NCBI RefSeq assembly: GCF_000507845.1
Contig: NZ_KI669455.1
Location: forward strand, 388,231-452,230
Source of the DNA: Helicobacter macacae MIT 99-5501
Lineage (GTDB): Bacteria > Campylobacterota > Campylobacteria > Campylobacterales > Helicobacteraceae
Length of the DNA stretch: 64,000 nucleotides
Direction of reading: 5' to 3'
Under the pieces are notes generated by a model, which was not told the origin of the DNA, did no database searches, and was given only the letters and a program-made list of their open reading frames with translations. This document shows positions 35,375 through 46,253 of the stretch, in pieces; position 1 is the first letter of the stretch, and each line of letters begins with the position of its first letter. A program made the translations under genes and the position numbers.

Positions 35375-36310
35375 ATGAAAAACATAAAAATGCCTTTTGC
35401 AAATGACAAAATCAAACGCCAAACATATATCTATGAGCGACTGCTAAATGCTAGCAAGGCAAAGCAAAGGATAGGCATTACCCAGCTTGCCAAAGAGTGT
35501 GGCGTATCTACCAAGACGATTTCGCGTGATTTGCACGATAGCCTTAGCCAAATGGGTGCGATAAAAGTAGGCAAAGGCTGGCTACTAGACGAAAAACTAG
35601 CAAAAGATAGCCTACAATCCCAAGAAAAAATCACACTATCGGTGCTAGATAATCTAGCAAAATCCGTAGGAGAAATATTCTATCACAAAGCGCACAATCT
35701 ACTTGAGAGCATATCTTCGCAGTTTGCAAGCCCGATTTTTACACACTTTAGCACAGAGTCTTTGGGTGAAAAAGAGCTACAAAACTTTGCTTTGTTAGAA
35801 TCTGCCATAAATGCAAAGGAGCAAATCTCTTTTGTGTTTCACTCTAGTGAGTTTAGGCTAGAGCCTTTGAAGCTAGCATTTTTTGATGGATTTTGGTATT
35901 TGCTAGGGTTTGACATCATAAATCCTACTCAAAAAATATTCAAAAAATTTTATCTAAAAGACATAAGCCAAATCACGCGCTTAAATACGCATTTTGAAAT
36001 CACGCAAAATATCGAGCAAAAGCTAGAAAATGCAAATAATGTATGGTTTAACCTTGATGAGCCATATCCTGTGCATCTCTTTATCGACAAGCAAATTGCT
36101 AAGTATTTTTTGCGAAAGCCACTAAAAGGGCAAAAGACACTTGGCAAATATCCTGACGGCTCGCTAGAAATCTGCCTAAATATCACAAATGAAATGGAAA
36201 TCCTCCCGCTTATCTGCTACTACATACCCCATATCAAAGTCCTAAGCCCAGATTTTATAAAAGATAGCGTGAGAGAGAAAATCTCACAATATTTAGATGA
36301 AATTTCATAG
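35375..36310 (+). CDS. WYL-domain transcriptional regulator
   Basis: 311 residues. N-terminal helix-turn-helix (QRIGITQLAKECGVSTKTIS, then RDLHDSL, DeoR-like) followed by a WYL domain. The diagnostic WYL strand is DGFWYLLGFDI, and FKKFYLKDISQI follows. The C-terminal WCX part is present (YKLN-like FLRKPLKGQKTLGKYPDG). WYL proteins often sense nucleotides and control defence or DNA-repair genes. It closes the accessory cluster. The dyad upstream of the AAA gene is a candidate target. Confidence 0.9.
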   Translation: MKNIKMPFANDKIKRQTYIYERLLNASKAKQRIGITQLAKECGVSTKTISRDLHDSLSQMGAIKVGKGWLLDEKLAKDSLQSQEKITLSVLDNLAKSVGEIFYHKAHNLLESISSQFASPIFTHFSTESLGEKELQNFALLESAINAKEQISFVFHSSEFRLEPLKLAFFDGFWYLLGFDIINPTQKIFKKFYLKDISQITRLNTHFEITQNIEQKLENANNVWFNLDEPYPVHLFIDKQIAKYFLRKPLKGQKTLGKYPDGSLEICLNITNEMEILPLICYYIPHIKVLSPDFIKDSVREKISQYLDEIS

Positions 36311-36383
36311 AATTTTGGATTTTGTTTTTATAGATTTTGTTTCAGCAAGATTTTAAGCACAATGCTAAAAGTTTTAAACTTGG

Positions 36384-36800
36384 CTAATCCCTCTCTATAT
36401 CTTCGATTTTGTAGCCATCGGGGGATTCCTCCTCATTATTATGCTCTGATGGGACAATGATAGTGCATTTTTCTAGCGAAATAATGATATTGCTTGTAGG
36501 AGAGCCACTTTTTCCGATAAGCATATAAGTCTGTCCTATGAGGTTAAAATCACTTTTATTTACCAAAAATCCCTCGCAATTTAGCGTCTTATCCTCTTTG
36601 AACGCCCTCTCAAGCTCCATAAAGTTGCTATCTGGCGAGATTTGTCGGTAGTTATAAAACCCTGACAACCCTAGTGCCAAAATCCAAATAAGTCCCAAAA
36701 AAAACTTTTTGATAAGTGAAATGCTAGCATTGTGCAAAATCGCCATACCAAGCGCAGCTAAAAGCGTGTAAAGCAGAGCGATTGAGATGATTTCTATCAT
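36384..36800 (-). CDS. Small inner-membrane protein downstream of murC fusion
   Basis: 138 residues. Two predicted TM helices (IALLYTLLAALGMAIL and FFLGLIWILALGLSGF) followed by an extracytoplasmic domain of about 80 residues with two Cys (NCEGF, EKCTI) and an acidic tail (NNEEESPDGYKIEDIERD). AAGGGAA precedes the ATG. 36 nt separate it from the dapC-murC stop, so they are one operon. A hypothetical membrane gene also follows murC in H. pylori, which supports a conserved neighbour. Function unknown. Confidence 0.7.
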   Translation of the reverse strand: MIEIISIALLYTLLAALGMAILHNASISLIKKFFLGLIWILALGLSGFYNYRQISPDSNFMELERAFKEDKTLNCEGFLVNKSDFNLIGQTYMLIGKSGSPTSNIIISLEKCTIIVPSEHNNEEESPDGYKIEDIERD

Positions 36801-36836
36801 TTGATTCCCTTGTGCATTTGATTGCTTTGTGATAAT

Positions 36837-39458
36837 TTACTTCACACCACGAAGCTGATAGGTAATATCCCCCGCGCCAAACCCTACCACTAAGCCATTT
36901 GTGATTTTGTCTATGATATGTGTGCCATTATAGATTTCGATTCCCTCATTTGTGCGGGCTATGCGTGTGGCTAGCGCAGGTCTAGCGTGCGAAAAAAGCG
37001 AGCCAAAGTCTACTTCACGCGCTTCCTCCCCCGCTGCCCACACAGGCAAAATCACAAGTTTATATTTGCTATCAAAGCAACTCTGAAACGCTTCTAGATT
37101 GTCAAAAAGTCGCGAGTATTTGTGTGGCTGCCAAATGATACAAATCTCTTTGATTTTTCGCAAATCTGCATAAATCTCTAGCGAACTAAGCGTGGCTAAA
37201 ATTTCAGTAGGGTGATGAGCATAATCATCAATGATTGTCAAAGGCTCTTTGCATAGTATGTCAAATCGCTTTTTTATCCCACAAAAATGGCTTAGATTTT
37301 TTCTTATTTCTTGCAGGATTTTTTTCTTGCTTGCAGAATCTAGTTTGGTAGAGTATTGCTCATTTGATTTGTTGTGATTTTGCGCGCTATCTTGCTCTAG
37401 TAAATCTTTTGCCCTAGATTCTAGCGCGGTAAGGATTGCAAGCGAAGCATTTAGGGCGATATGCGCTCCAAATCCCCACACTTCAAATCCCCCCAAATCT
37501 TTTAGCTTAAAGCGCGTATGTGGTTCGTCATTTTTTAGCGTATAAGAAATCTCGCTAATGTCTTTTGAAGGATAAAGCTCAATATGAGGCAAGTAGTCTT
37601 TGGCACTAGAATCATTTGAAAAGCAAGCCAAAAACTCATCTTCTTTATTTAGCACGCGAAACTTTGCCTTGCCCAAAAACTCCCTATACGCACCCCTTAG
37701 CTCCTCTATATTGTGGTTGTAAGTCTCTAAATGCTCTGGTTCGGCATTTGGCAGCACAGCAAAGTAGGGATTAGAGTTTAGGAAACTTTTGTCTGACTCA
37801 TCAGCTTCAAAGATGATACTTTGGCTTGATACCTCACGGACATTTGAGTGAAATTCTTTACTCTCTGCACCGATAATCGCGCCATACTCATTAAAAATCG
37901 CACTTAGCATAGCACTTGTGGTTGATTTGCCGTGCGCACCACACACGCTATATACGCGCTTAGAATCTAGGATTAGGCTTAGGGCTTGCTTGCGAGATAG
38001 CACGGGGATATGTCGTTTTTGGGCTTGGAGGATTTCGGGGTTGTCTTGCTTGATGATTGCGGAGTGAATGACTATGTCTTGGTCTTTTATGGCTTTTTTG
38101 TCGTGCGGGATAGTGATATTTGAGCCAAGTGAGCGCAGATAGTGCGTGGTGGGAGAGTGTGCTATATCGCTTCCACTTATGATACTGCCTTGCGCTTTTA
38201 GGTATTTGGCAAGCCCTGAAATCCCTATGCCACCGATACCGATAAAGTGAATTTTGGCTTGAGAGAGTGGAGGGAGGGAAGCTAGATTTGCACTTATGGC
38301 ACTTTTTAGGTTGTGCTTGCGTGATTGGATATAAGTCTCATAAAACGCTAGCAAAGATTCCAGCATTTCACGCATAATTCTAGGCTCATAGACTAATGCC
38401 ACGCGCACAAATCCACTGCCCGCACCCTCTCGCCCCAAAAAACTTCCCGGTAGCACCACAAGCCCGCTTTGTGCATAAAGTTGCTTAGTGAAAGCCAAAT
38501 CATCACCCACAAATAGCCACATATAAAAGCTAAAAGGTGCGACATTTGCGCTTGGGAAAAGGCTTTGGGCTAGGCTTAGATTTTGCGCGTAAGTTTGACG
38601 GATAGATTCTGCGATTTTTATAGACTCTCCTCCCCACGCCACCGCAGCAGCCCTCTGCAAAGGCAATGGAATAGCTAGCCCCGCATAAGTGCGATAAAGC
38701 GCGTAAGGCTCTAAAATAGACTTATCCCCTGCGATAAAGCCACTTCGCAGTCCCGGCGCAGAGCAACGCTTGGAAATAGAATTTATCGCTAAAATGTTTT
38801 TAAACTCGGTGTTGCCTACTTCTAGCGAGGCTTGCAGAATCGAGCTAGGTGGCGTGTGCTGATAGATTTCGCTATAACATTCATCATTTAGTAGCACAAA
38901 GTCGTATTCTAGTGCGTTTTGCACCCACCCCTTTAGCTCATCTAGGCTTAGGGCTACGCCTGTGGGGTTGTTGGGGGAGTTTAGAATTACAAGATTTGCT
39001 AGTTTCATTTGCTCTTTGCTAAGCGTTGGTTTGAAGCCATTTTCAGGGGTTAGATTCATATATATGCTTTTTGCACCGCTTGCACGCGCCGCACCCTCAT
39101 AGATTTGATAAAACGGATTTGGGTGGGCTAGCACGGGAGCGTTTATAGAGGAGAATAGCCATTGAGGGAAATTAAAAAGCACTTCGCGCGTGCCAAATGT
39201 GGGGAGCATTTCTTTGGCTTTAAGCGCGATGCCAAATCTATGCTTTATAAAGCCTAGAATGCTATCTTTTAGATAATCCTCGCCTTTTGACGCAGGATAG
39301 TAGCGTAGCTCGCTAGCAAAATCTATGAGGGCTTGTTCTATCGGTTTGGGGGTGGGGAATTGTGGCTCTCCAATGGTAAGTTTTCTAGCGGGTTTTGCAG
39401 GGGTTATGTTTTCTAGGAGTTTGTTTAGCTTCTCAAATGGATATGGTTCAAAGTGCAT
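36837..39458 (-). CDS. murC: Aminotransferase-MurC fusion (DapC-like + UDP-N-acetylmuramate-Ala ligase)
   Basis: 873 residues in one frame. Residues about 1-380 are a class I/II PLP aminotransferase of DapC type: [15 protein letters not shown] Lys in [18 protein letters not shown], and Arg region GFVRVALV. Residues about 405-873 are Mur[22 protein letters not shown] loop [37 protein letters not shown] and a C-terminal [12 protein letters not shown]. The two activities act in diaminopimelate supply and muropeptide assembly, both for peptidoglycan. No start signal is seen at the junction, so it seems a true fusion. A Gln/Asn/Ser-rich insertion lies near 700. AAGGA precedes the ATG. Confidence 0.92.
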   Translation of the reverse strand: MHFEPYPFEKLNKLLENITPAKPARKLTIGEPQFPTPKPIEQALIDFASELRYYPASKGEDYLKDSILGFIKHRFGIALKAKEMLPTFGTREVLFNFPQWLFSSINAPVLAHPNPFYQIYEGAARASGAKSIYMNLTPENGFKPTLSKEQMKLANLVILNSPNNPTGVALSLDELKGWVQNALEYDFVLLNDECYSEIYQHTPPSSILQASLEVGNTEFKNILAINSISKRCSAPGLRSGFIAGDKSILEPYALYRTYAGLAIPLPLQRAAAVAWGGESIKIAESIRQTYAQNLSLAQSLFPSANVAPFSFYMWLFVGDDLAFTKQLYAQSGLVVLPGSFLGREGAGSGFVRVALVYEPRIMREMLESLLAFYETYIQSRKHNLKSAISANLASLPPLSQAKIHFIGIGGIGISGLAKYLKAQGSIISGSDIAHSPTTHYLRSLGSNITIPHDKKAIKDQDIVIHSAIIKQDNPEILQAQKRHIPVLSRKQALSLILDSKRVYSVCGAHGKSTTSAMLSAIFNEYGAIIGAESKEFHSNVREVSSQSIIFEADESDKSFLNSNPYFAVLPNAEPEHLETYNHNIEELRGAYREFLGKAKFRVLNKEDEFLACFSNDSSAKDYLPHIELYPSKDISEISYTLKNDEPHTRFKLKDLGGFEVWGFGAHIALNASLAILTALESRAKDLLEQDSAQNHNKSNEQYSTKLDSASKKKILQEIRKNLSHFCGIKKRFDILCKEPLTIIDDYAHHPTEILATLSSLEIYADLRKIKEICIIWQPHKYSRLFDNLEAFQSCFDSKYKLVILPVWAAGEEAREVDFGSLFSHARPALATRIARTNEGIEIYNGTHIIDKITNGLVVGFGAGDITYQLRGVK

Positions 39459-39696
39459 TTATGCGTCCTTACAAAATCTAAAAAGACAAAATCTAATTGA
39501 AAGCGTAAAAAGCCAAAATTTAAGCTACGATTAGAGAAGTTCTAAAACATTTATAGGGTAAAAGCCAAAGCGATATTGTAATCAAAAATCGTAAAAATAT
39601 GCTTTTAGTCTTGATTTTTTCATAAAGCATTGCTAAAATTACAGCTTTATTTTTTGGATTTTATTTGTAGTTTTTTGATTTTGTGTCGGCAGATAT

Positions 39697-39771
39697 GCGG
39701 GAATAGCTCAGTGGTAGAGCACAACCTTGCCAAGGTTGGGGTCGCGGGTTCGAACCCCGTTTCCCGCTCCA
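39697..39771 (+). tRNA. tRNA-Gly (GCC)
   Basis: Acceptor GCGGGAA pairs with TTCCCGC; anticodon loop CTTGCCAAG gives anticodon GCC; T-loop GGTTCGAACC is canonical; CCA is encoded. First of four tRNA genes on the plus strand. Confidence 0.97.
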
Positions 39772-39841
39772 TTACGCTTCGATAGCTTTCACTTTAAGTT
39801 TTTATACACAAGCTTTTGCTTAAGTTCTTTATAGATAAATT

Positions 39842-39928
39842 GCCCGGGTGGTGGAATGGTAGACACAAGGGACTTAAAATCCCTCGGATATTGCTTCCGT
39901 GTCGGTTCAAGTCCGACTCCGGGCACCA
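39842..39928 (+). tRNA. tRNA-Leu (UAA)
   Basis: Acceptor GCCCGGG pairs with TCCGGGC (one G-U); anticodon stem GGGA/TCCC around CTTAAAA gives anticodon UAA; a long variable arm (CGGATATTGCTTCCG) is present; T-loop GGTTCAAGTCC; CCA encoded. Confidence 0.96.
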
Positions 39929-40082
39929 CCACCCTTAAATCCTAGAATAAAAACAAAAATCTTGCTAATAAAACTACGCAATAACAGAGCTAAAATACTA
40001 AAAGAGATTTTGTATTTTTTAAGTTTTTTTTTGCAGATTTTTAGGAGTTTTTGCACAAGATTTTAGATAAGGATTAGCAGGT

Positions 40083-40157
40083 GGCGACATAGCCAAGTGG
40101 TAAGGCAGAAGCCTGCAAAGCTTCCATTCCTCGGTTCGACTCCGAGTGTCGCCTCCA
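40083..40157 (+). tRNA. tRNA-Cys (GCA)
   Basis: Acceptor GGCGACA pairs with TGTCGCC; anticodon stem around CTGCAAA gives GCA; T-loop GGTTCGACTCC; discriminator T; CCA encoded. Confidence 0.96.
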
Positions 40158-40233
40158 AATTTTATTAGCGATTTTATTAAGTTTTGCTTCACTAGATTTT
40201 TGATTGTCTTTCTTTACTTTGTCTTTCTTTTTG

Positions 40234-40321
40234 CGGGAGATGGCTGAGTGGTTGAAAGCGGCGGTCTTGAAAACCGTTGAGGGTAACACCTCCGGGGGTT
40301 CGAATCCCTCTCTCCCGGCCA
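40234..40321 (+). tRNA. tRNA-Ser (UGA)
   Basis: Acceptor CGGGAGA pairs with TCTCCCG; anticodon loop CTTGAAA gives UGA; long variable arm (TTGAGGGTAACACCTC); T-loop GGGTTCGAATCCC; discriminator G as required for Ser; CCA encoded. Minus-strand open frames over this region are artefacts. Confidence 0.95.
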
Positions 40322-40521
40322 CTCCTTAAAAACTTCAAAACACTTTTTTAAGATTTTGTATAAAACCCTCAAAAATCCACGAAAATCCAAAAATGTTAAA
40401 AAAACTAAAAAACGCAAAAAAAAAATGCAAAAAATCCCAAAGCTAAAAACCCCACAAAATCACTTCCCCCTACACTTCGCGCAAAAAGACTTTATCTCTA
40501 CCTCCACTATCTCAATCTAGG

Positions 40522-41430
<909 letters not shown>

Positions 41431-41445
41431 TCAAGGAGTATTTGG

Positions 41446-43437
41446 ATGCACTTTCTAAACCATTTCACGCTAAAAAGCAAAATCATAGCCCTAACTCTTT
41501 TGCCACTAATCGCCTGCATCGTGCTTATGCTTATGCAGCTAAAATCCACCCAAGATTCCCTAAGCGCAAACAAATCCCTATCCACTCAAATCGCCATATC
41601 AGCCAAAGTATCAGACCTTATCCACGAGCTACAAAAAGAGCGCGGGCTAAGTGCTGGATTTCTCTCAAGCAGGGGGGTTAAATTTTCTAGCGAGCTAAAA
41701 TCCCAAAGAAATAGCACGGATTCTGTCCTAAAGGAGCTTAAAAAAATAGCTTCAAAAGATTTGCTAAAAGGCTTTGATTTGCAAAGCGGATTTGACGCGC
41801 TTGATTTGCTTGATAGCACGAGGCTTAATGCCGATAACTCACTTAGAGGTGATTCTCCACTCATCGCACAAACTATCGGTTACTACACCAAGACGATTTC
41901 CACGCTTTTGGAAGCCATAGCAAAATCTACAAGCCTTGTCAAAGATTCTCACATATTGCGACTAATGTTTAGCTACACAAATTTCTTGTATGCCAAAGAA
42001 AGTGCAGGGCTAGAGCGTGCCACAGGCAACGCAATGCTAAGCTCAAATTCCCCCGCAAGCGATGCGCAATATGATACTTTTGTAAGCCTACTAACAAAGC
42101 AAGAAGTCTATGAAAAGGCGTTTTTGGATTTTGGTGATAGCAAAGATAGGGCTATCTATGACAAAGCTAGAGAACAACCTAGCTTCAAGCAGGTAGAATC
42201 CATAAGAGAATCTATCAAGTCCCACCACAAAAGTGGCGACTATGGAGTGGAAGCAAAAGTATGGTGGGATACTATCACCACAAAGATAGACATACTAAAA
42301 GATGTAGAGGACAAAATCACGCTAAATATCAAAAACATACTAAGCCAAGAAATATCCTCACAGCAGGTTGGATTTTGGGCGGTGCTTTTGCTTGATGGCT
42401 TGGCTTTCGCTATCAGTATATTGCTATGCGTGTTTGTAACCAAAAACATACTAGATAATCTTAGCGCAGTAAATACCAAGCTAGATTTTATCACAAGCCA
42501 CAAAGCCCTAAATGAAACCATAGAAGTAAAAAGCCAAGATGGCGTGGGGCAAATGGCAAAATCTGTGAATGCGTTTTTGGGCTTTATCCATAAAGTCTTT
42601 GTAGGACTTCAAGTAGCGATAAATAGCAACAAAAGTGCTGTCCAAACTTTGGAGGGCGTATCTAGGAGGCTTGATTCTAGCTCGGCAAAGATACAATCCA
42701 TAAGCGAGGAAAACACCGAGCTAGGACAAAAAAGCAACCAAACGCTTGATGAGAATATCGCCATACTAAAAGCCACCAAAAATGAGCTAGAAAACGCCAT
42801 AAAAAACGCAAAATCTACCAAAGATATAACCACCAAAATCAACACCCAAGTGCAAGAATCAATGGAAAAAGAGCGGGACAATGCCACAAAAATCGAGCAT
42901 CTAGCAAAAGAAGCCCAAAACATACAAGCCGTTCTTTCTATGATAACAGACATAGCCGAGCAGACAAACCTGCTAGCACTAAATGCAGCTATCGAAGCGG
43001 CGCGTGCGGGCGAGCACGGCAGGGGATTTGCCGTTGTCGCTGATGAGGTGCGCAAGCTAGCAGAGCGCACTCAAAGAAGCGTAAATGAAACAAGTGTCAT
43101 CATAAAAAGTATCCTACAATCAGTCGATGAGATAAACACCCAAATGGAAGAAAGCCTAGAATCTATGCAAGAGCTAGTAAATGGCTCGCAAGATATGCAG
43201 GGCAATATCAACACCCTAGAGGAAGCGATAAATGACACCCTAGAAAAATCCCTAGAATCCTCCTCTATGGCAAACCTAGTAAATGACAATGTATCTGCGC
43301 TAATAGCCAATGGAGATAAGATAAATTCATACATAAAAGAGCTAGCAGATATAAATATCCAAATGCAAAAAGCCTCAAAAGAAATTATCAGCAAGACAAA
43401 TGAGCTAAATAGCGCGACTTGTGAATTTAAAATCTAG
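41446..43437 (+). CDS. Methyl-accepting chemotaxis protein with NIT sensor domain
   Basis: 663 residues. TM1 is at about 14-31 ([18 protein letters not shown]) and TM2 near 305-330 ([20 protein letters not shown]). The periplasmic region begins [18 protein letters not shown] and contains [20 protein letters not shown], the pattern of the NIT (nitrate/nitrite-sensing, all-helical) domain. HAMP-like linker, then the signalling hairpin [20 protein letters not shown] (written AEQTN at the first positions) and [18 protein letters not shown]. The ligand is inferred to be a small anion only from family. Monocistronic with a TATAAT promoter. Confidence 0.93.
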   Translation: MHFLNHFTLKSKIIALTLLPLIACIVLMLMQLKSTQDSLSANKSLSTQIAISAKVSDLIHELQKERGLSAGFLSSRGVKFSSELKSQRNSTDSVLKELKKIASKDLLKGFDLQSGFDALDLLDSTRLNADNSLRGDSPLIAQTIGYYTKTISTLLEAIAKSTSLVKDSHILRLMFSYTNFLYAKESAGLERATGNAMLSSNSPASDAQYDTFVSLLTKQEVYEKAFLDFGDSKDRAIYDKAREQPSFKQVESIRESIKSHHKSGDYGVEAKVWWDTITTKIDILKDVEDKITLNIKNILSQEISSQQVGFWAVLLLDGLAFAISILLCVFVTKNILDNLSAVNTKLDFITSHKALNETIEVKSQDGVGQMAKSVNAFLGFIHKVFVGLQVAINSNKSAVQTLEGVSRRLDSSSAKIQSISEENTELGQKSNQTLDENIAILKATKNELENAIKNAKSTKDITTKINTQVQESMEKERDNATKIEHLAKEAQNIQAVLSMITDIAEQTNLLALNAAIEAARAGEHGRGFAVVADEVRKLAERTQRSVNETSVIIKSILQSVDEINTQMEESLESMQELVNGSQDMQGNINTLEEAINDTLEKSLESSSMANLVNDNVSALIANGDKINSYIKELADINIQMQKASKEIISKTNELNSATCEFKI

Positions 43438-43507
43438 CTTTTGTGGATTTGTGGATTTTATTAGTTTTGTGCGAAGTTTTGGAAAGTATTTTTGATTTTT
43501 GCGAGCG

Positions 43508-43530
43508 TTTTTTTTTTTTTTTGTTAAAAT
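43508..43530 (+). promoter_or_regulatory. T15-tract promoter of CT-repeat outer-membrane gene
   Basis: T15 at 43508-43522, then G and TTAAAAT (43524-43530) as a -10-like box, 75 nt before ATG 43606. Length changes would alter promoter strength. A second, translational switch (CT repeat) lies in the gene itself. Confidence 0.5.
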
Positions 43531-43605
43531 TGCGAAGTCCATTTGCAAACTTAAATTTGCAAAGTTGATTTAGCGGACAAAAATCTAGTATTTAAGGAGC
43601 ATTTA

Positions 43606-44531
43606 ATGGCATTACTTCTAAATCAGCACGAAAATCCGTGCAAGGCTTTGAGCTACTCTCTCTCTCTCTCTCTCGTTTAGCACGCGCAAGGCATAAGCAA
43701 AACATACACAAAAACATATCTTGGCGTAGTTGCACTCCTCACTTTACGCATTCTCTCTTTTCGCTACATTCTTTTTTTCGCTTTTGTATAGCTTTAACTT
43801 TGGCTTTTATTTTGGTTTTTTCATTGTCTGGTGGTATAGCTCGTGCTGATAGCACAAAAAATAGCGACCCATACAAAGTAGGCATCAAAAAGCCAAAAAC
43901 AGGTGGCTTTGTCGGCGGGGAATTTGGTATAGGAAGCGCGTATTCTTATGCGAGTGTGCGTAGATATTGGTATTCTGGCTCAAGCACACATTCGACTTTC
44001 CCTATCAATGTGTTTGGTGGGTATCAGTGGTATTTCTATGATAGACCGTGGTTTCATTTCGGTGTAAGAGTTCGCGGACATATCGGTTACACAAATTTAA
44101 ACACAAGTTTTTCAGATTGGGGGTGGTATGATTATCAAAATGCTAAATTCTCAATTAGCTCACACGCTATACAATATGGTGTAGAAGCACAATTTTTGTG
44201 GGACTTCTTAAATATGGGTGAGCATACACTTGGCTGGCATTTTGCTCCCATAGGCTTGGGTGGAAGCACTTTTTTTGGTAGTCTTAAAGCTTCTATTCCC
44301 AACACTACTAATTCTAACTTAAGCGTAGAAGATGATTTGACAACAAAAACAAAGTTTTCTTACCTTTTTAGCACAGGATTCCACTACTATTACAATGCCA
44401 AACATATGGTGTTTGCTACATACAGGTATCAATATTACAGCTCTGATTATGAGCCAACTGCGAGCAATAAAGCTAGCTATCATATCACAGCTTACAATTC
44501 TTTTATGCTCGGCTATGCGTATAAATTCTAG
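43606..44531 (+). CDS. Phase-variable outer-membrane beta-barrel protein, CT repeat out of frame
   Basis: The natural start is ATG 43606 with AAGGAG 6 nt upstream. From it the sequenced CT repeat leads to a stop after 30 codons. The long frame (297 residues, open from GTG 43638) is reached if the repeat loses one CT or gains two. It contains a hydrophobic export segment (FCIALTLAFILVFSLSG) ending ARA-D, then a barrel with alternating aromatic strands (GGFVGGEFGIGSAYSYASVR, INVFGGYQWYFY, FGVRVRGHIGY) and a C-terminal FMLGYAYKF ending in Phe. It resembles small Helicobacter OMPs. The ON protein would have an unusually long N-terminal region before the export signal. As sequenced, OFF. Confidence 0.8.
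43656..43674 (+). repeat. (CT)9 dinucleotide repeat in OMP gene
   Basis: Nine CT units plus a C, in the fifth part of the leader-coding region. One unit less or two more joins ATG 43606 to the barrel frame. The same mechanism is known in H. pylori oipA (hopH). Confidence 0.88.
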
Positions 44532-44580
44532 CAGGTAGATTTTGCTATTCTTTGCTTATTTGTGATTCTGTCTTACAGAA

Positions 44581-44620
44581 AGATTCTAGCTTTTTGAGTA
44601 TTGCCTAAAAGCTAGAATCT
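44581..44620. terminator. Inverted repeat after OMP gene
   Basis: AGATTCTAGCTTTT (44581-44594) and AAAAGCTAGAATCT (44607-44620) form a perfect 14-bp stem with a 12-nt loop, 50 nt after the stop. No T run follows, so intrinsic termination is uncertain; it may be an mRNA 3'-end stem. Confidence 0.45.
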
Positions 44621-44743
44621 ACCAAAAATTGACTTCCAAACAATAACCTTACACTAAATCTACACAATCAACCTTTTGCTAATAAAAATTTCACAAATAA
44701 ACTTCCTAAAATCAACTTCGCGCAATCATTTTTTAGCATTATT

Positions 44744-44760
44744 TGGAATGTCTTTTGCTT
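44744..44760 (+). promoter_or_regulatory. Sigma-54 promoter of flgB operon
   Basis: TTGGAATGTCTTTTGCTT with GG at 44745-44746 and GC at 44757-44758, exactly 10 nt between, near-perfect to the Campylobacterota RpoN consensus. Transcription would start near 44770. flgBC-fliE is RpoN-dependent in H. pylori. Confidence 0.85.
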
Positions 44761-44835
44761 CTACCTAACAAGCAATAAGTGCAAACCTAAAATCACGCAA
44801 AACAAGGCTTAAAGACTTAGTTTAAGGAGAATGCA

Positions 44836-45285
44836 ATGATTTCTTTTGCGGTAGAATCTAAAGTCTATCCACTAGCGCACAAAGCCCTTGATTATCGCTC
44901 GCTAAGGCAGGATTTAATCGCGGGAAATATCGCCAATCAAAACACACCCTACTATCGCCCGCGCGATATAGAATTTACCCAAGCTCTAGCGTTGCGACAA
45001 GATGAGATTTTGTATAAAAAGCCATCAAGGCAACTTCAGCTAGCACAAAGCAACAAAGGGCATTTAAGCCTAGAATCCTCTCGCACAGCGAAGTTTGAAC
45101 ACAAGCCAGATTTGTTTTTCCGCGATGGGCATTTGGCTAGAAATGACGGCAATAGCGTGGATTTGGATATAGAAACAAGCGAAATGGGCAAAAACTCCGT
45201 AGTCTATCAAGGGCTAACCGTCGCCCTAAAAAAGCACAAAGGTATCCTAAACTACGCTATTGAAGCGGGCAAAAATATTTCTTAA
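44836..45285 (+). CDS. flgB: Flagellar basal-body rod protein FlgB
   Basis: 149 residues. Proximal rod subunit. Family signature in the N-terminal half: YRSLRQDLIAGNIANQNTPYY; the C-terminal half ends with the helical VYQGLTVALKKHKGILNYAI. AAGGAG precedes the ATG. First gene of flgB-flgC-fliE behind a sigma-54 promoter. Slightly longer than the H. pylori protein. Confidence 0.95.
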   Translation: MISFAVESKVYPLAHKALDYRSLRQDLIAGNIANQNTPYYRPRDIEFTQALALRQDEILYKKPSRQLQLAQSNKGHLSLESSRTAKFEHKPDLFFRDGHLARNDGNSVDLDIETSEMGKNSVVYQGLTVALKKHKGILNYAIEAGKNIS

Positions 45286-45320
45286 GATTTTTATAAAAAG
45301 TAACCTCACAAGGAGAAGAG

Positions 45321-45815
45321 ATGAATTTTTTTAACTCATTTGACATTAGTGGCTATGGACTTTCAGCACAGCGAATCCGCGCCAATCTCATATCCTCTAA
45401 TATCGCCAATGCCAACACTACACGAACCGATGAGGGAGGACCATATCGTAGACAAATGGTATCTTTTCGCGCATTTGATTTTAATAAAGCATTAAATGAA
45501 CGATTAAGTAAAGAGAGCGATGAAGCAGAGTATGAAGACCCGCTTAATGAGGGGGATTTGGGAAAATTACCAAAACCTGCTATAATGGGCGTGTATATCG
45601 ACAAAATCGTGCGTGATGATAGGAGTCCTATTATGAAATACGAGCCTAGCCACCCCGATGCAAATTCGGAGGGCTATGTCGCATATCCCAATATCAATCC
45701 CGTTGTCGAAATGGCGGATTTAATCGAAGCTACTAGGGCATATCAAGCAAATGTCGCAGCGTTTCAAAGTGCTAAAACAATGGCAGGAAATGCCATAATG
45801 ATGATGCAAGTGTAG
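45321..45815 (+). CDS. flgC: Flagellar basal-body rod protein FlgC
   Basis: 164 residues. Rod component between FlgB and the distal rod. N-terminus: DISGYGLSAQRIRANLISSN, then IANANTTRTDEGGPYRRQ. C-terminus: VVEMADLIEATRAYQANVAA, then FQSAKTMAGNAIMM. AAGGAG site at ideal spacing; 36 nt after flgB. Confidence 0.96.
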   Translation: MNFFNSFDISGYGLSAQRIRANLISSNIANANTTRTDEGGPYRRQMVSFRAFDFNKALNERLSKESDEAEYEDPLNEGDLGKLPKPAIMGVYIDKIVRDDRSPIMKYEPSHPDANSEGYVAYPNINPVVEMADLIEATRAYQANVAAFQSAKTMAGNAIMMMQV

Positions 45816-45855
45816 TTTAGCTTAAATTAGTTTTGTTTAGAATTTATAGAAGTTT

Positions 45856-46179
45856 TTGCAAATAAGGAGTATCAAAATGGACGACATAAAAAAGGTTGGT
45901 TTATCAAACCCTATAAACCCAAAGCTAAATATCACACCCACCCAAGCCGCAAATGACAATGGCGAATTTACCAAACTACTAAAAAAATCCATAGATGAGC
46001 TAAACCAAGTCCAAGAAAGCTCGGACAAAGCCCTAGCTGATATGGCAAGCGGACAGCTAAAAGACTTGCACCAGGCCGCCATAACCATAGGCAAAGCCGA
46101 AACAAGTATGAAGCTAATGCTTGAAGTGCGCAACAAAGCCCTAAGTGCGTATAAAGAAATCCTAAGAACACAAGTATAG
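45856..46179 (+). CDS. fliE: Flagellar hook-basal body protein FliE
   Basis: 107 residues on the frame beginning at 45856. The ATG at 45877 (MDDIKKVG) has AAGGAG about 8 nt upstream and is the likely start, giving 100 residues. FliE links the MS ring to the rod. Signature: FTKLLKKSIDELNQVQESSD, then DLHQAAITIGKAETSMKLML and the final VRNKALSAYKEILRTQV. Third gene of the operon. Confidence 0.94.
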   Translation: MQIRSIKMDDIKKVGLSNPINPKLNITPTQAANDNGEFTKLLKKSIDELNQVQESSDKALADMASGQLKDLHQAAITIGKAETSMKLMLEVRNKALSAYKEILRTQV

Positions 46180-46253
46180 TTCGTTCTAGAGCTATAAGCC
46201 GTGCGACTAGAATCCTAAGCCAAGCAATCCTATAAGTCTAAAATCTAGTCGCT

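Noticed and set aside
40074-40417. Two minus-strand open frames (GREGFEPPE and GERDSNPRR types)
   Set aside because: They are antisense translations of tRNA-Cys and tRNA-Ser, a well-known annotation artefact.
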